Source: Bacillota bacterium
GTDB taxonomy: Bacteria > Bacillota > Clostridia > Oscillospirales > Ruminococcaceae
Direction of reading: 5' to 3'
NCBI GenBank assembly: GCA_023457355.1
Contig: JAEWLW010000088.1
Location: 19,924-83,923 of the forward strand
DNA length: 64,000 nt
Shown: piece by piece, positions 1 through 7,549 of the stretch
Layout of the letters: every line of letters starts with the position of its first letter
Numbering within the stretch: the stretch's first letter is position 1
Notes under the pieces: generated by a model
Told to the model about the DNA's origin: nothing
What the model saw: the letters and a program-made list of their open reading frames with translations, nothing else
Databases searched by the model: none
Translations under genes and position numbers: made by a program

Positions 1-322
1 AGGCCATGGTTTTAAAATCCTCTTCGTTTACCTCTATGCCCATATCGGGGAAATCTTTCTCCAGCGCAGCGCAAACACCCATATTCTGTCGGGCAACCGT
101 ACGGTTCATCTGTTCGTTGACGTCGAGATACAGCCGGTAATTCTCATAGGTGATATCACCACCGGGCGACGTAATCATAACCATGTCCGGGTCGGGGTTG
201 ACATAAGTGTAAGAAGGAACATATTCCGACTGGGATGAATCTGCATCTCCCTGTGAAGAAGCTGCACCGCAGCCGGCCACGAGCGAAAGACAGAGAATCA
301 ACGCAATAAGCCTGGTTTTCAT
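1..322 (-). CDS. Lipoprotein, possible SurA/PrsA-type foldase N-terminus (partial)
   Basis: The gene runs off the left edge, so only the first 107 codons are visible. The product begins MKTRLIALILCLSLVAGCGA, a signal peptide with lipobox VAGC, so the mature protein should be a membrane-anchored lipoprotein. After a Ser/Gln/Asp-rich linker comes a segment (about residues 45-107) with ITYENYRLYLDVNEQ and EEDFKTMA, which resembles the helical N-terminal domain of SurA/PrsA-like peptidyl-prolyl isomerases. That assignment is tentative because the catalytic part is outside the window. A GGTGG ribosome site precedes the ATG. The gene is divergent from mntP. Confidence 0.7.
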   Translation of the reverse strand, partial: MKTRLIALILCLSLVAGCGAASSQGDADSSQSEYVPSYTYVNPDPDMVMITSPGGDITYENYRLYLDVNEQMNRTVARQNMGVCAALEKDFPDMGIEVNEEDFKTMA

Positions 323-468
323 GTGCTTTTCCACCATTCTCCGCACTTACTTAAAATCAAACCCTGTGTCTTGCCGCGCGGAAACAAAACGGGCAATGTT
401 AATTAGTATAACACAATCAGACCGCATTGAGATGAAAAAAGTGTGAAATGTGATTTGCAAAATTTTTC

Positions 469-497
469 TTGACTTCGCCTTACGCATTTTATATACT
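469..497 (+). promoter_or_regulatory. SigA-type promoter of the mntP leader
   Basis: TTGACT (469-474), 17-base spacer, TATACT (492-497): a near-consensus housekeeping promoter. Transcription should start near 504, about 160 bases before mntP, exactly where the predicted riboswitch begins. Confidence 0.75.
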
Positions 498-503
498 GAA
501 ATA

Positions 504-632
504 ACATGGTGGAGTAGTTTGCGCCGCATATTGGCGTGTCAAGTCAACATAATGATGCTATAGCATCTGGCTTGCATTAAAGAACGAGAACTGTGTGCAG
601 TCTGGCCAGGCTGCACATGGTTTTATTTTTTA
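504..632 (+). ncRNA. yybP-ykoY-type manganese riboswitch with terminator
   Basis: The mntP leader carries elements typical of the yybP-ykoY (Mn2+-sensing) class: GGTGGAGTAG near 508, then GTCAACATAATGATGC followed by GCATCTGGCTTGC (about 543-574), then AACGAGAACTG (582-592). A hairpin with arms TGTGCAG (594-600) and CTGCACA (611-617) is followed by a T-rich tract, which looks like an intrinsic terminator overlapping the 3' side. This class normally turns expression on when Mn2+ is bound, which fits the exporter gene downstream. The call comes from motif recognition, not from a covariance model. Confidence 0.8.
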
Positions 633-665
633 TACCGATACAAAAGATTCGAAAGGAAGAAGTAC

Positions 666-1208
666 ATGAGTTTTAACGAGGTATGTCTTATCGGCATAGG
701 ATTGAGTATGGATGCGGTCGCGGTGTCGATGTCCTATGCCATGACGCACTACAAAAACATGACAAAGCTTCTGGAAATGGTATGTCTCTTTGCGATTTTC
801 CAAGGTGTGATGCCGTTTGCCGGTTATTTTGTCGGCGGGGTGTTTTCAGATGTCGTCACCCGGCTGGGCGGCTTTCTGGTTCTGTTTATACTGGTGTTTA
901 TCGGCGCTAAGATGATCTACAGCGGTCTGTGTTCAGGCGGGGACTGCCCGGTTAAACCGTTACTTACGCATAAACTGCTGCTGCTTCAGGCGGTGGCCAC
1001 CAGCATCGACGCGCTGGCGGTCGGCGTTGGCCTGCGCACGCAGCAGGTTGAGATTATCCCCGCCTGTCTCACCATTGCCGCAACCACATTGCTGCTGGCG
1101 TTTACCGCTATGCTCATCGGAAGAAGGTTCGGCGATCTGCTGGGCAAAAAAGCCGAGGTGTTCGGCGGTGTGCTGCTGGTGATTATCGGTATTAAAGCGG
1201 TGCTATAA
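666..1208 (+). CDS. mntP: Manganese efflux pump MntP
   Basis: A 180-residue membrane protein of the MntP (DUF204) family, which exports Mn2+ to prevent manganese toxicity. It has about six hydrophobic helices. The two pseudo-repeated motifs carrying the important aspartates are visible: GLSMDAVAVS (Asp16) and TSIDALAVGVGL (Asp115). Length matches the family. A good ribosome site (AAAGGAAG) precedes the ATG. The upstream riboswitch supports Mn2+-dependent control. The gene appears monocistronic. Confidence 0.93.
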   Translation: MSFNEVCLIGIGLSMDAVAVSMSYAMTHYKNMTKLLEMVCLFAIFQGVMPFAGYFVGGVFSDVVTRLGGFLVLFILVFIGAKMIYSGLCSGGDCPVKPLLTHKLLLLQAVATSIDALAVGVGLRTQQVEIIPACLTIAATTLLLAFTAMLIGRRFGDLLGKKAEVFGGVLLVIIGIKAVL

Positions 1209-1343
1209 TCGTTTACAGGATCCTTTATCCGCCTTATAATAAAACGTGTAAATTTTTAGGAATCTCCTGATCGTACGGTTTTTGTTCTGCGGCCGTTGCG
1301 TTGAGAAATGTTGCAGCTACAATGGTGCTTTGGAGTGTGAAAA

Positions 1344-1838
1344 ATGCTCAACCGAAATTTTACCTGTTGTTTTACCGGCCATCGGCAGATCGTCCGCGAG
1401 CACGCACAGGCTTTGCCCGAAGTGCTGAAAGGCGCTATCCGCAGCCTGATTGCGCAAGGGTATTTTATTTTTGCAGCGGGCGGCGCAATGGGGTTTGACA
1501 CCCTTGCCGCAGAAGCGGTGTTGGCGCTAAAAGCGGAATTCCCCCAGCTTCAGCTGGTCATCGTGGCGCCCTGTGCCGACCAGGCGGACGGCTGGCCAGC
1601 CGCCGACCGGCGGCGTTATGAGCGTCTGCGCCATGCGGCGGATGATTATATCTGCCTGGAGGCAACCCATACCCCCGATTGCATGCGCAGAAGGAACCGT
1701 TGCCTCGTCGAGATGAGCAGCGCCTGTCTGGCCTATTGCCTGCGGCAGCGTTCGGGCAGCGCGCAGACAGTGGCCTTTGCCGACGCGCAGGGACTGGATA
1801 TCATTGACGTCGTCGCGCTTCTCCATTGTTCTACATGA
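1344..1838 (+). CDS. SLOG-domain (DUF1273/YpsA-like) protein
   Basis: A 164-residue protein with the CFTGHRQI start and the AAGGAMGFDTLAAEAVL segment typical of the YpsA/DUF1273 branch of the SLOG (Rossmann-like, ligand-binding) superfamily. YpsA of Bacillus affects cell division and stress tolerance, but the bound ligand is unsettled, so no reaction is assigned. The predicted glycine-rich nucleotide-binding loop lies at about residues 46-51. The ATG is preceded by GGAG at 8 bases. It stands alone between mntP and aspS. Confidence 0.75.
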   Translation: MLNRNFTCCFTGHRQIVREHAQALPEVLKGAIRSLIAQGYFIFAAGGAMGFDTLAAEAVLALKAEFPQLQLVIVAPCADQADGWPAADRRRYERLRHAADDYICLEATHTPDCMRRRNRCLVEMSSACLAYCLRQRSGSAQTVAFADAQGLDIIDVVALLHCST

Positions 1839-1875
1839 AAGCGGTTGCAGCCATGTATCTTTTTGCTGCAAAATA

Positions 1876-2036
1876 TGGACAAACCCGCCGCGTTGTGCTA
1901 TGATAACTTGCATGACTTGGGCATTCTGGCGAAGAAACAGAAGCTTCGCAGGATGCCCCTGTCGATTTTAATGTATACCGGTTTTTAGCGGCAACCGCAC
2001 CGTTAAAAACGAAAAATTAAGAAAGGAATGACCGTC
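1876..2036 (+). promoter_or_regulatory. aspS promoter and structured leader
   Basis: TGGACA (1876-1881), 17 bases, TATGAT (1899-1904) make a plausible promoter. The leader of about 125 bases contains a long hairpin (GGGCATTCTGGCGAAG pairing with CTTCGCAGGATGCCC, about 1918-1958) and a second possible pairing around 1979-2012. I found no T-box signature (no AGGGTGGNACCGCG-like stretch). Confidence 0.5.
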
Positions 2037-3785
2037 ATGTTTTTTGAAAACCAATACCGCACCAAGACCTGTGCCGCCTTAAGCGAGGCCGACGTTAATA
2101 ATTGTGTCAAAGTAGCGGGGTGGGTTGAAAATGTTCGCGACCATGGCGGCGTACTGTTTGTCGATTTACGGGACCATTACGGCACGGTTCAGGTTGTTAT
2201 TCATGATGACGCCCTGCTTTCAGGCGTCATGAAAGAATGCGTTGTCTCAATCGAGGGCACCGTGGTACTCCGCGACCCCGAGACCGTCAACCCAAAGCTG
2301 GCGACAGGAACCATTGAAATAACCGCAAAAACACTTGAAATCATCGGCAAATCCCAGGGCAGCCTGCCTTTTGAGGTGCCAAACTCGCCGGAAGTTAAAG
2401 AGGAGCTGCGTTTAAAATATCGCTTTTTGGATCTTCGTCACCAGAAGATGCAGGATATGATTAAAACGCGTGCGCGTCTGCTTGCCTTTTTGCGCAACCA
2501 TATGACCGAGCTGGGCTTTACTGAGGTGCAGACACCCATTTTGTCGGCATCTTCACCCGAGGGCGCCAGAGATTACCTCATCCCCGCCAGAAAGCACCCC
2601 GGCAAGTTTTACGCGTTGCCGCAGGCACCGCAGATTTTTAAACAGCTGCTTATGGTGTCCGGCATCGACCGCTATTTCCAGATTGCACCCTGCTTTCGCG
2701 ACGAGGACGCCAGAGCCGACCGTTCACCCGGTGAATTTTATCAGCTTGACTTTGAGATGGCCTTCGCCACGCAGGAGGAGGTTCTTACCGTCGCCGAAAC
2801 GGTGCTTTACGACGTATTCAGAACCTTTTCGGATAAACCGGTGACACCGCCTGCTTTTCCGCGCATCACCTATAAGGAAGCCATGTTGCGCTATGGTTCG
2901 GATAAGCCCGATTTGCGCAACCCGCTTGAAATTGTGGATGTCTCCGACATTTTTGCGCTGTGCAGCTTTGCGCCGTTCCAGAAAAACACCGTGCGTGCCA
3001 TCCGCGTGCCGGACTGCGGCAGCCAGCCGAGAAGTTTTTTTGAACAGATGCTGGAATTTGCCACTTCCATCGGTATGAAGGGCCTGGGCTACGTCAAAGC
3101 AGCCGATGATATGGCGCTGTTAGGGCCGATTGATAAGTTTGTTCCGGCCGAACAGAAGAAGGCGCTGATTGACCGCAGCGGTTTACAGCCCAACGACGTG
3201 CTCTATTTTATCTCGGATAAAACCGAGCTTCTCACCGCAAAGCTGGCCGGCCAAATCCGCAACGAGCTTGGCCGACGCCTTGAGCTTCTTTCAGATGAGT
3301 TCAGAATGTGCTTTATCGTCGATTTCCCGATGTACGAGCGGGACGACGTCACACATAAAGTCGGCTTTACCCACAACCCCTTTTCAATGCCCCAGGGGGA
3401 GCTTGAAGCGCTTAACACCAAAGACCCGCTCGATATTCTCGCCTGGCAGTACGACATCGTCTGCAACGGTGTGGAGCTTTCTTCGGGCGCGGTGCGCAAC
3501 CATGACCGCGAGACGATGGTGCGTGCGTTTGAAATCGCCGGTTACGGCGAGGAGACGGTCAGAGAAAAGTTCGGCTCGCTGTATAATGCCTTCGCCTACG
3601 GTGCGCCGCCCCATGCGGGCATGGCGCCGGGCGTCGACCGCATGCTGATGCTGCTGATGAACGAAACCTCAATCCGTGAGGTGATCGCCTTCCCGATGAC
3701 GGCGAACGCCGAAGACCTCATGATGGGCGCACCCACCCCCGTCACCGAAAAGCAGCTTAGAGAAGCGCATATTAAAGTGCGATAG
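2037..3785 (+). CDS. aspS: Aspartate--tRNA ligase
   Basis: A 582-residue class II aminoacyl-tRNA synthetase that charges tRNA(Asp) in the cytosol. Visible parts are an N-terminal OB-fold anticodon-binding domain (about 1-105), the catalytic core with motif 2 FRDEDARADRSPGEFYQLD, the bacterial GAD insertion (about 285-415), and motif 3 with GMAPGVDRMLML. The motif 2 loop with SPGEFYQLD is the variant I associate with alphaproteobacterial AspRS, not the RQPEFTQID of many Firmicutes. The second ATG (2037) is chosen because the AAAGGA site is nine bases from it but almost touches the ATG at 2028. Whether it also charges tRNA(Asn) cannot be told from here. Confidence 0.97.
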   Translation: MFFENQYRTKTCAALSEADVNNCVKVAGWVENVRDHGGVLFVDLRDHYGTVQVVIHDDALLSGVMKECVVSIEGTVVLRDPETVNPKLATGTIEITAKTLEIIGKSQGSLPFEVPNSPEVKEELRLKYRFLDLRHQKMQDMIKTRARLLAFLRNHMTELGFTEVQTPILSASSPEGARDYLIPARKHPGKFYALPQAPQIFKQLLMVSGIDRYFQIAPCFRDEDARADRSPGEFYQLDFEMAFATQEEVLTVAETVLYDVFRTFSDKPVTPPAFPRITYKEAMLRYGSDKPDLRNPLEIVDVSDIFALCSFAPFQKNTVRAIRVPDCGSQPRSFFEQMLEFATSIGMKGLGYVKAADDMALLGPIDKFVPAEQKKALIDRSGLQPNDVLYFISDKTELLTAKLAGQIRNELGRRLELLSDEFRMCFIVDFPMYERDDVTHKVGFTHNPFSMPQGELEALNTKDPLDILAWQYDIVCNGVELSSGAVRNHDRETMVRAFEIAGYGEETVREKFGSLYNAFAYGAPPHAGMAPGVDRMLMLLMNETSIREVIAFPMTANAEDLMMGAPTPVTEKQLREAHIKVR

Positions 3786-3804
3786 AAGAGTTGAACCAAC
3801 AGGC

Positions 3805-3844
3805 AAAATTCCCGTCCGAATTGTTATCCGGGCGGGAATTTTTT
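3805..3844 (+). terminator. aspS terminator
   Basis: AAAATTCCCGTCCG pairs with CGGGCGGGAATTTT around a short loop and ends in a run of T. It sits 20 bases after the aspS stop. Confidence 0.85.
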
Positions 3845-4029
3845 AGCGTTATAGCATGCATCGGCTTTCGGCGCAGCGCAAATTATCGCAAATGAACTTA
3901 AAAAGCGGCCTGATATTTGCAAAGCTATTTTCGCGCTGCAACGCGGATGTCAAAGGCAGTCTAGCGCCTGACGGAGCGGACAATGCGGCAGCGCGGAAAA
4001 CAGCACACAGGGGCAAAACGGCTTTTAAG

Positions 4030-4296
4030 TTAATCGGCTGTATGTTGCCCGATGACATGCAGCGCCTTCTCGTAGTCGTTTTGATGCACGTAAAAAGTAT
4101 AAATATACTGATATTCCAGGTCGATGCCCGCGCTGCCAAAACGGGCCCGGGTATCCGAGCGGGTGAGCGAATCATTCTGCCCGCGCGTTTTCAAGCGGTA
4201 ATCAATGCCGTTTGCCGCCAACAGCGCGCGTATTTCACCCTGACGGCACATACTTTGGGTCACGGCCAGTTCCCTGCGATTAAACAGCGTGATCAC
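4030..4296 (-). CDS. Small DUF2007-like protein of the fumarase operon
   Basis: An 88-residue cytosolic protein starting with GTG whose first bases overlap the stop of the fumarase beta gene (GTGA), so it is probably translationally coupled. Features are LFNRRELAVTQSM at the start and VHQNDYEKALHVIGQ near the end, which resemble small DUF2007-type 'putative signal-transducing' proteins where two halves mimic a ferredoxin-like fold. The match is weak and no function is assigned. From 3850 to 4029, downstream, I see no gene. Confidence 0.6.
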   Translation of the reverse strand: MITLFNRRELAVTQSMCRQGEIRALLAANGIDYRLKTRGQNDSLTRSDTRARFGSAGIDLEYQYIYTFYVHQNDYEKALHVIGQHTAD

Positions 4297-4871
4297 AGCT
4301 TGTTTTCCCCCTCTTCAACCGTCTGAAGATAGGCCGCGCGCCCTGTTTCATACAAGTTGCCACCGTGACAGTCCAGAACCACCACTGCGGGGAAATCCAC
4401 CACTTCCAGCCGGTGAATCGCCTCCGAATCAAGGTCGGAATAGGCGATTACCTCGCAAGCCGTCACCGTCGAAGCCAGCAGTGCACCGGCGCCACCAATG
4501 GCAGCCAGATAAACGCCTTTATTGCGCCGGATTGCGTCAATCACCTCAGCCGAGCGCAGCCCTTTGCCGATCATGCCGCGCAGGCCGACTTCGTCCATCA
4601 GCCGCGGGGCATAGGCATCCATACGGTAGCTGGTCGTCGGCCCGGCCGAGCCGATGACGCCGCCCGGCTTGGCCGGTGTGGGCCCAACGTAATAGATAAT
4701 CTGATCTTTCAGGTCGCAGGGCAACGGCTCGCCCGCATCCAGCAGCGCCACCAGTCGTTTGTGGGCGGCATCGCGTGCGGTATAAATCACACCGGTAATC
4801 AAAACAGAATCCCCTGCGTGCAGCGAGAGCGCCTGTTCTTCGGTAAAAGGCACCGTAATCTTCTTTTTCAT
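4293..4871 (-). CDS. fumB: Class I fumarate hydratase, beta subunit
   Basis: A 192-residue subunit of the two-component [4Fe-4S] fumarase/tartrate dehydratase family, interconverting fumarate and malate. The motif GPTPAKPGGVIGSAGPTTS and the later GVYLAAIGGAGALLA are hallmarks of the C-terminal (beta) domain. The start at 4871 is chosen over an upstream ATG at 4922 because AAGGAGG lies just before it. The alpha gene ends 14 bases upstream. L(+)-tartrate dehydratase (TtdB) is the alternative. Without tartrate genes nearby, fumarase is the more likely role. Confidence 0.9.
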   Translation of the reverse strand: MKKKITVPFTEEQALSLHAGDSVLITGVIYTARDAAHKRLVALLDAGEPLPCDLKDQIIYYVGPTPAKPGGVIGSAGPTTSYRMDAYAPRLMDEVGLRGMIGKGLRSAEVIDAIRRNKGVYLAAIGGAGALLASTVTACEVIAYSDLDSEAIHRLEVVDFPAVVVLDCHGGNLYETGRAAYLQTVEEGENKL

Positions 4872-4885
4872 CGTGCGCACCCTCC

Positions 4886-5725
4886 TTAGAGCACCGCCGT
4901 CTTGTGGCGGGTGACGTGACAATTGATATTAACAGCGCAGGGCAACTGCGCGATGTGAGTGGGAAACGCCTCAATGTGAACCCCCAGTGCCGTTGTGCGT
5001 CCGCCAAAGCCCTGTGGGCCGATGCCCAGCGCGTTGATACTTTGCAGCAGCTCGCGCTCCAGCGCCGCATAGCGGGGATCGGGGTGCTCTGCACCGAGCG
5101 GACGCAACAGCGCCTTTTTGGCCAGCTGCGCCACGCGGTCAAAGTTGCCGCCAATGCCCACCCCGACCACGATTGGCGGACATGGATTCGGCCCCGCCTT
5201 CTGAACCGTCTCCAGAACAAAGTCTTTGATACCCGCTACCCCGTCCGAGGGTTTAAGCATGGCCAGCCGCCCCATATTCTCGCTGCCCGCGCCCTTTGGT
5301 GCCACCGTAATGGTCAGAGAATCGCCCGGCACCACATCATAGGTGATCACGGCGGGGGTATTGTCGCGCGTATTTTGGCGCGCAAGCGGATCGGCAACGA
5401 TGGATTTTCTCAGATAGCCCTCGATATAGCCGCGGCGAACGCCCTCATTGATGGCGTCGGTAATGCTGCCCTCGACGTACACTTCCTGCCCCAGTTCCAC
5501 AAAAACGCAGGCCGTTCCGGTGTCCTGGCAAATAGGCATGTCCAGCGCTTCGGCGCGGTGATAGTTTTCGATGATGTCATCCAGCACCCCGCAGGCGGTA
5601 GGCCAGGTTTCGGCGGATTTTGCACTGTCCAAAACATTGCGCACATCACGCGGTAAAAAACGGTTTGCCTCAATGCAAAGCGATTTTACAACATCGGTTA
5701 TTTCCCCGGCCGCTATTTTTTTCAT
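4886..5725 (-). CDS. fumA: Class I fumarate hydratase, alpha subunit
   Basis: A 279-residue catalytic subunit of class I fumarase (TtdA/FumA N-terminal family). Cysteines that would bind the oxygen-sensitive [4Fe-4S] cluster are visible in PICQDTGTACVF, GPNPCPPIVVGVGIGGN and VNINCHVTRH. The start at 5725 has a GAGGTG site and matches the family's usual N-terminus, whereas the longer ORF start would add 23 residues. It forms an operon with the beta subunit and the DUF2007-like gene. In an anaerobe it probably works in the reductive branch of the TCA pathway. Confidence 0.92.
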   Translation of the reverse strand: MKKIAAGEITDVVKSLCIEANRFLPRDVRNVLDSAKSAETWPTACGVLDDIIENYHRAEALDMPICQDTGTACVFVELGQEVYVEGSITDAINEGVRRGYIEGYLRKSIVADPLARQNTRDNTPAVITYDVVPGDSLTITVAPKGAGSENMGRLAMLKPSDGVAGIKDFVLETVQKAGPNPCPPIVVGVGIGGNFDRVAQLAKKALLRPLGAEHPDPRYAALERELLQSINALGIGPQGFGGRTTALGVHIEAFPTHIAQLPCAVNINCHVTRHKTAVL

Positions 5726-5837
5726 TTTAATCACCTCATTGTTTATGATATCACCGGCGCGCAACAAATTGTGGTCCATTTGAGAACGATCCATTCAGGC
5801 ACGGGAATCGTTTAATCATAACGGTTTTGGTTATGAT

Positions 5838-5866
5838 AGCATAAACGCAAAGCGCGCAGTGGTCAA
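5838..5866 (-). promoter_or_regulatory. Promoter of the fumarase operon
   Basis: Read on the minus strand: TTGACC (plus-strand 5861-5866), 17-base spacer, TATGCT (5838-5843). It lies about 115 bases upstream of the alpha-subunit start. From 5867 to 6087 I see no gene, only short hairpins. Confidence 0.6.
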
Positions 5867-6087
5867 TCGTCCTTCCAAGCGCGGCAGTCCATGAGGGAGA
5901 GCCGTTGGATATCGCATATATTGTAGCCTTTTTGCGGCTTTTGCGCATCAAAAGGCGGTTGGCGCGCCCTGCGGCGAGCCGTTGCGCATTAATCCGGTAT
6001 AATAGCTGCTTTGCAGTTATTATACCACAGGGCGGGCAGCAGCTCAATGCAAACCCTTGCGCCCGTGCGTGAATCCTTTATGCAAGC

Positions 6088-6126
6088 AAAAAGCGTTGCG
6101 CCCCGCTGACGCGGGACGTAACGCTT
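6088..6126 (-). terminator. Terminator of the Cys-rich peptide gene
   Basis: On the minus strand, AAGCGTTACGTCCCGC pairs with GCGGGGCGCAACGCTT and is followed by TTTTT-like sequence. It starts about 19 bases after the stop at 6145. Confidence 0.75.
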
Positions 6127-6144
6127 ATCATAAGCAGGATACAG

Positions 6145-6339
6145 TTAACAGCTTAGGGCGCAGCTGGCACAACCGTTGCAGACATCGGGATAAACCGGAT
6201 AGCAAATGCGCTTGCGCGGCGGCTTGCAGCAGCAACAGCAGCACTCGCAGCAGCAGTGACCTTGTTTGTGCTCTTCAAAACAGGGCTTTTCCTGATAGCC
6301 ACAGTTGCACCAGGGTGAACGGCAACAATATTCATGCAT
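6145..6339 (-). CDS. Cysteine-rich 64-residue peptide
   Basis: Nearly a third of the residues are cysteine (about 19 of 64), including the run CCCECCCCCC in the middle, with VCNGCASCALSC at the end. It has no signal peptide. An AAGGAG site precedes the ATG at 11 bases and a strong terminator follows, so the gene looks real and independently transcribed. A possible SigK-like promoter lies upstream. Candidates are a disulfide-cross-linked spore-coat or crust peptide, or a metallothionein-like metal-binding peptide. I do not recognise a named family. Confidence 0.7.
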   Translation of the reverse strand: MHEYCCRSPWCNCGYQEKPCFEEHKQGHCCCECCCCCCKPPRKRICYPVYPDVCNGCASCALSC

Positions 6340-6396
6340 AATGCATCGTACTCCTTATATATAAGTGGAATTTGTATGGTAATTACAGGTACACTA

Positions 6397-6425
6397 CATT
6401 GTATGCCTTTGAGCAAAATATGTTC
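6397..6425 (-). promoter_or_regulatory. Possible SigK-like promoter of the Cys-rich gene
   Basis: On the minus strand an AC dinucleotide (plus 6422-6423) is followed after 16 bases by CATACAATG (plus 6397-6405). This resembles the mother-cell SigK pattern AC-N16-CATAnnnTA, with the last position imperfect. It would start transcription about 35-40 bases before the ribosome site. Confidence 0.3.
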
Positions 6426-6515
6426 TTTGCGGCTAAAGCAGATGCATTCATGCACCTTGAAAATGGTTAAAATGCATGTTAATGAATATTTTTGCAATAA
6501 AATTTGCAAAAGCAC

Positions 6516-6543
6516 TTGATTTATGGTGAGATATGAGTATAAT
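6516..6543 (+). promoter_or_regulatory. Promoter of the amino acid ABC operon
   Basis: TTGATT (6516-6521), 16-base spacer, TATAAT (6538-6543), about 58 bases before the binding-protein start. Confidence 0.65.
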
Positions 6544-6600
6544 ATACAAACAGAATCAATTTGATACGACAGACATAAAGAGAATTAGGAGGAAAACAAG

Positions 6601-7428
6601 ATGAAAAAGATTACTGCATTATTGCTTACCGCCATGATGCTGCTGGCGGTCACCGCGTGCGGCTCGGCTTCGAGCTCCGCCGCACCGTCGAGCTCCGCAA
6701 CCCCCGCCCCTTCTGAAAGCGCCGCGCCCGCTATCCAGAGCGTCGCCGACCTCAACGGCAAGAAGATCGGCGTTCAGTTGGGTACCACCGGCGACATTTA
6801 TGCTTCTGACATCGAAGGTGCGACTATCGAGCAGTACAACAAGGCTTTTGAGGCCGTACAGGCGCTTTCCCAGGGAAAAATTGATGCCGTCATCATCGAC
6901 GACCAGGTTGCCAAGGCGCTGTCTGAAAATAATGACGCCGTCACCGTGCTTGACGAGCCGTTCACTGTTGAGGAATATGCCATCTGCATCTCGAAGGATA
7001 AGAGCGACCTCACCACGGCCATGAACGCCGCCATCGCCGACCTGAAGGCCGACGGCACCCTGCAGGCCATTCTCGATAAATATATCGGCCAGGTCGAAGG
7101 CGCTAAGGGCTACGAGTCCCCCGCCGACGCCGACCACTCCAAGGGCACCCTTGTCATGGCAACCAACGCCGAATTCCCGCCCTATGAGTACCACGAAGGC
7201 GACGCCATTGTCGGCGTTGACGCTGAGTTCGCAAAGGCTATCTGCGACAAGCTGGGCTACGAGCTCAAGATTGAGGACATGGCGTTTGACGCCATTATCG
7301 CAGCTGTTCAGAGCGGAAAGGCCGACTTCGGCGCCGCAGGCATGACCATCACCGAGGACCGCCTCAAGACCATCGATTTCACCGACAGCTACTGCACCGC
7401 TTCTCAGGTTGTTATCATCAAGAAGTAA
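6601..7428 (+). CDS. Polar amino acid ABC transporter, substrate-binding lipoprotein
   Basis: A 275-residue extracellular binding protein (SBP_bac_3 family). The signal peptide ends in lipobox AVTAC, followed by a Ser/Ala/Pro linker. The fold is visible in LNGKKIGVQLGTTGD, GKIDAVIIDD, MATNAEFPPYEYHEGD and GKADFGAAGMTITEDR. The order of these segments (hinge half first, then the usual N-terminal MATNAEFPPYEY segment) suggests a circularly permuted arrangement relative to GlnH/ArtJ proteins. It opens an operon with permease and ATPase. The substrate is probably a polar amino acid, not further resolvable. Confidence 0.9.
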   Translation: MKKITALLLTAMMLLAVTACGSASSSAAPSSSATPAPSESAAPAIQSVADLNGKKIGVQLGTTGDIYASDIEGATIEQYNKAFEAVQALSQGKIDAVIIDDQVAKALSENNDAVTVLDEPFTVEEYAICISKDKSDLTTAMNAAIADLKADGTLQAILDKYIGQVEGAKGYESPADADHSKGTLVMATNAEFPPYEYHEGDAIVGVDAEFAKAICDKLGYELKIEDMAFDAIIAAVQSGKADFGAAGMTITEDRLKTIDFTDSYCTASQVVIIKK

Positions 7429-7460
7429 GTTGCAAAAAAGGAAAATTTATTGTATGCTTT

Positions 7461-7485
7461 AGGGGTTCTTTTTAGAACCCCTTTT
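7461..7485 (+). terminator. Intergenic attenuator after the binding protein
   Basis: GGGGTTC, six-base loop, GAACCCC, then TTTT. It lies between the binding-protein and permease genes and probably makes the binding protein more abundant than the membrane parts. Confidence 0.75.
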
Positions 7486-7549
7486 GTGTTATACTAATGT
7501 TCGATTAACATATATCTTCACTGGGATAAAAGAAATGTCAAAGGTGTGA

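Noticed and set aside
1905..2036. T-box leader for aspS
   Set aside because: A strong hairpin is present but no T-box consensus sequence and no specifier-loop layout could be found.
4904..5656. Long plus-strand open frame (250 codons) opposite the fumarase alpha gene
   Set aside because: Antisense shadow of a well-conserved gene; no ribosome site and no family-like sequence.
4293..5725. L(+)-tartrate dehydratase TtdAB
   Set aside because: Same family, but no tartrate transporter or regulator nearby; fumarase is the more economical reading.
6153..6515. 120-codon minus-strand frame overlapping the Cys-rich gene
   Set aside because: Different frame of the same region, no ribosome site, low-complexity translation; the Cys-rich frame has signals on both sides.
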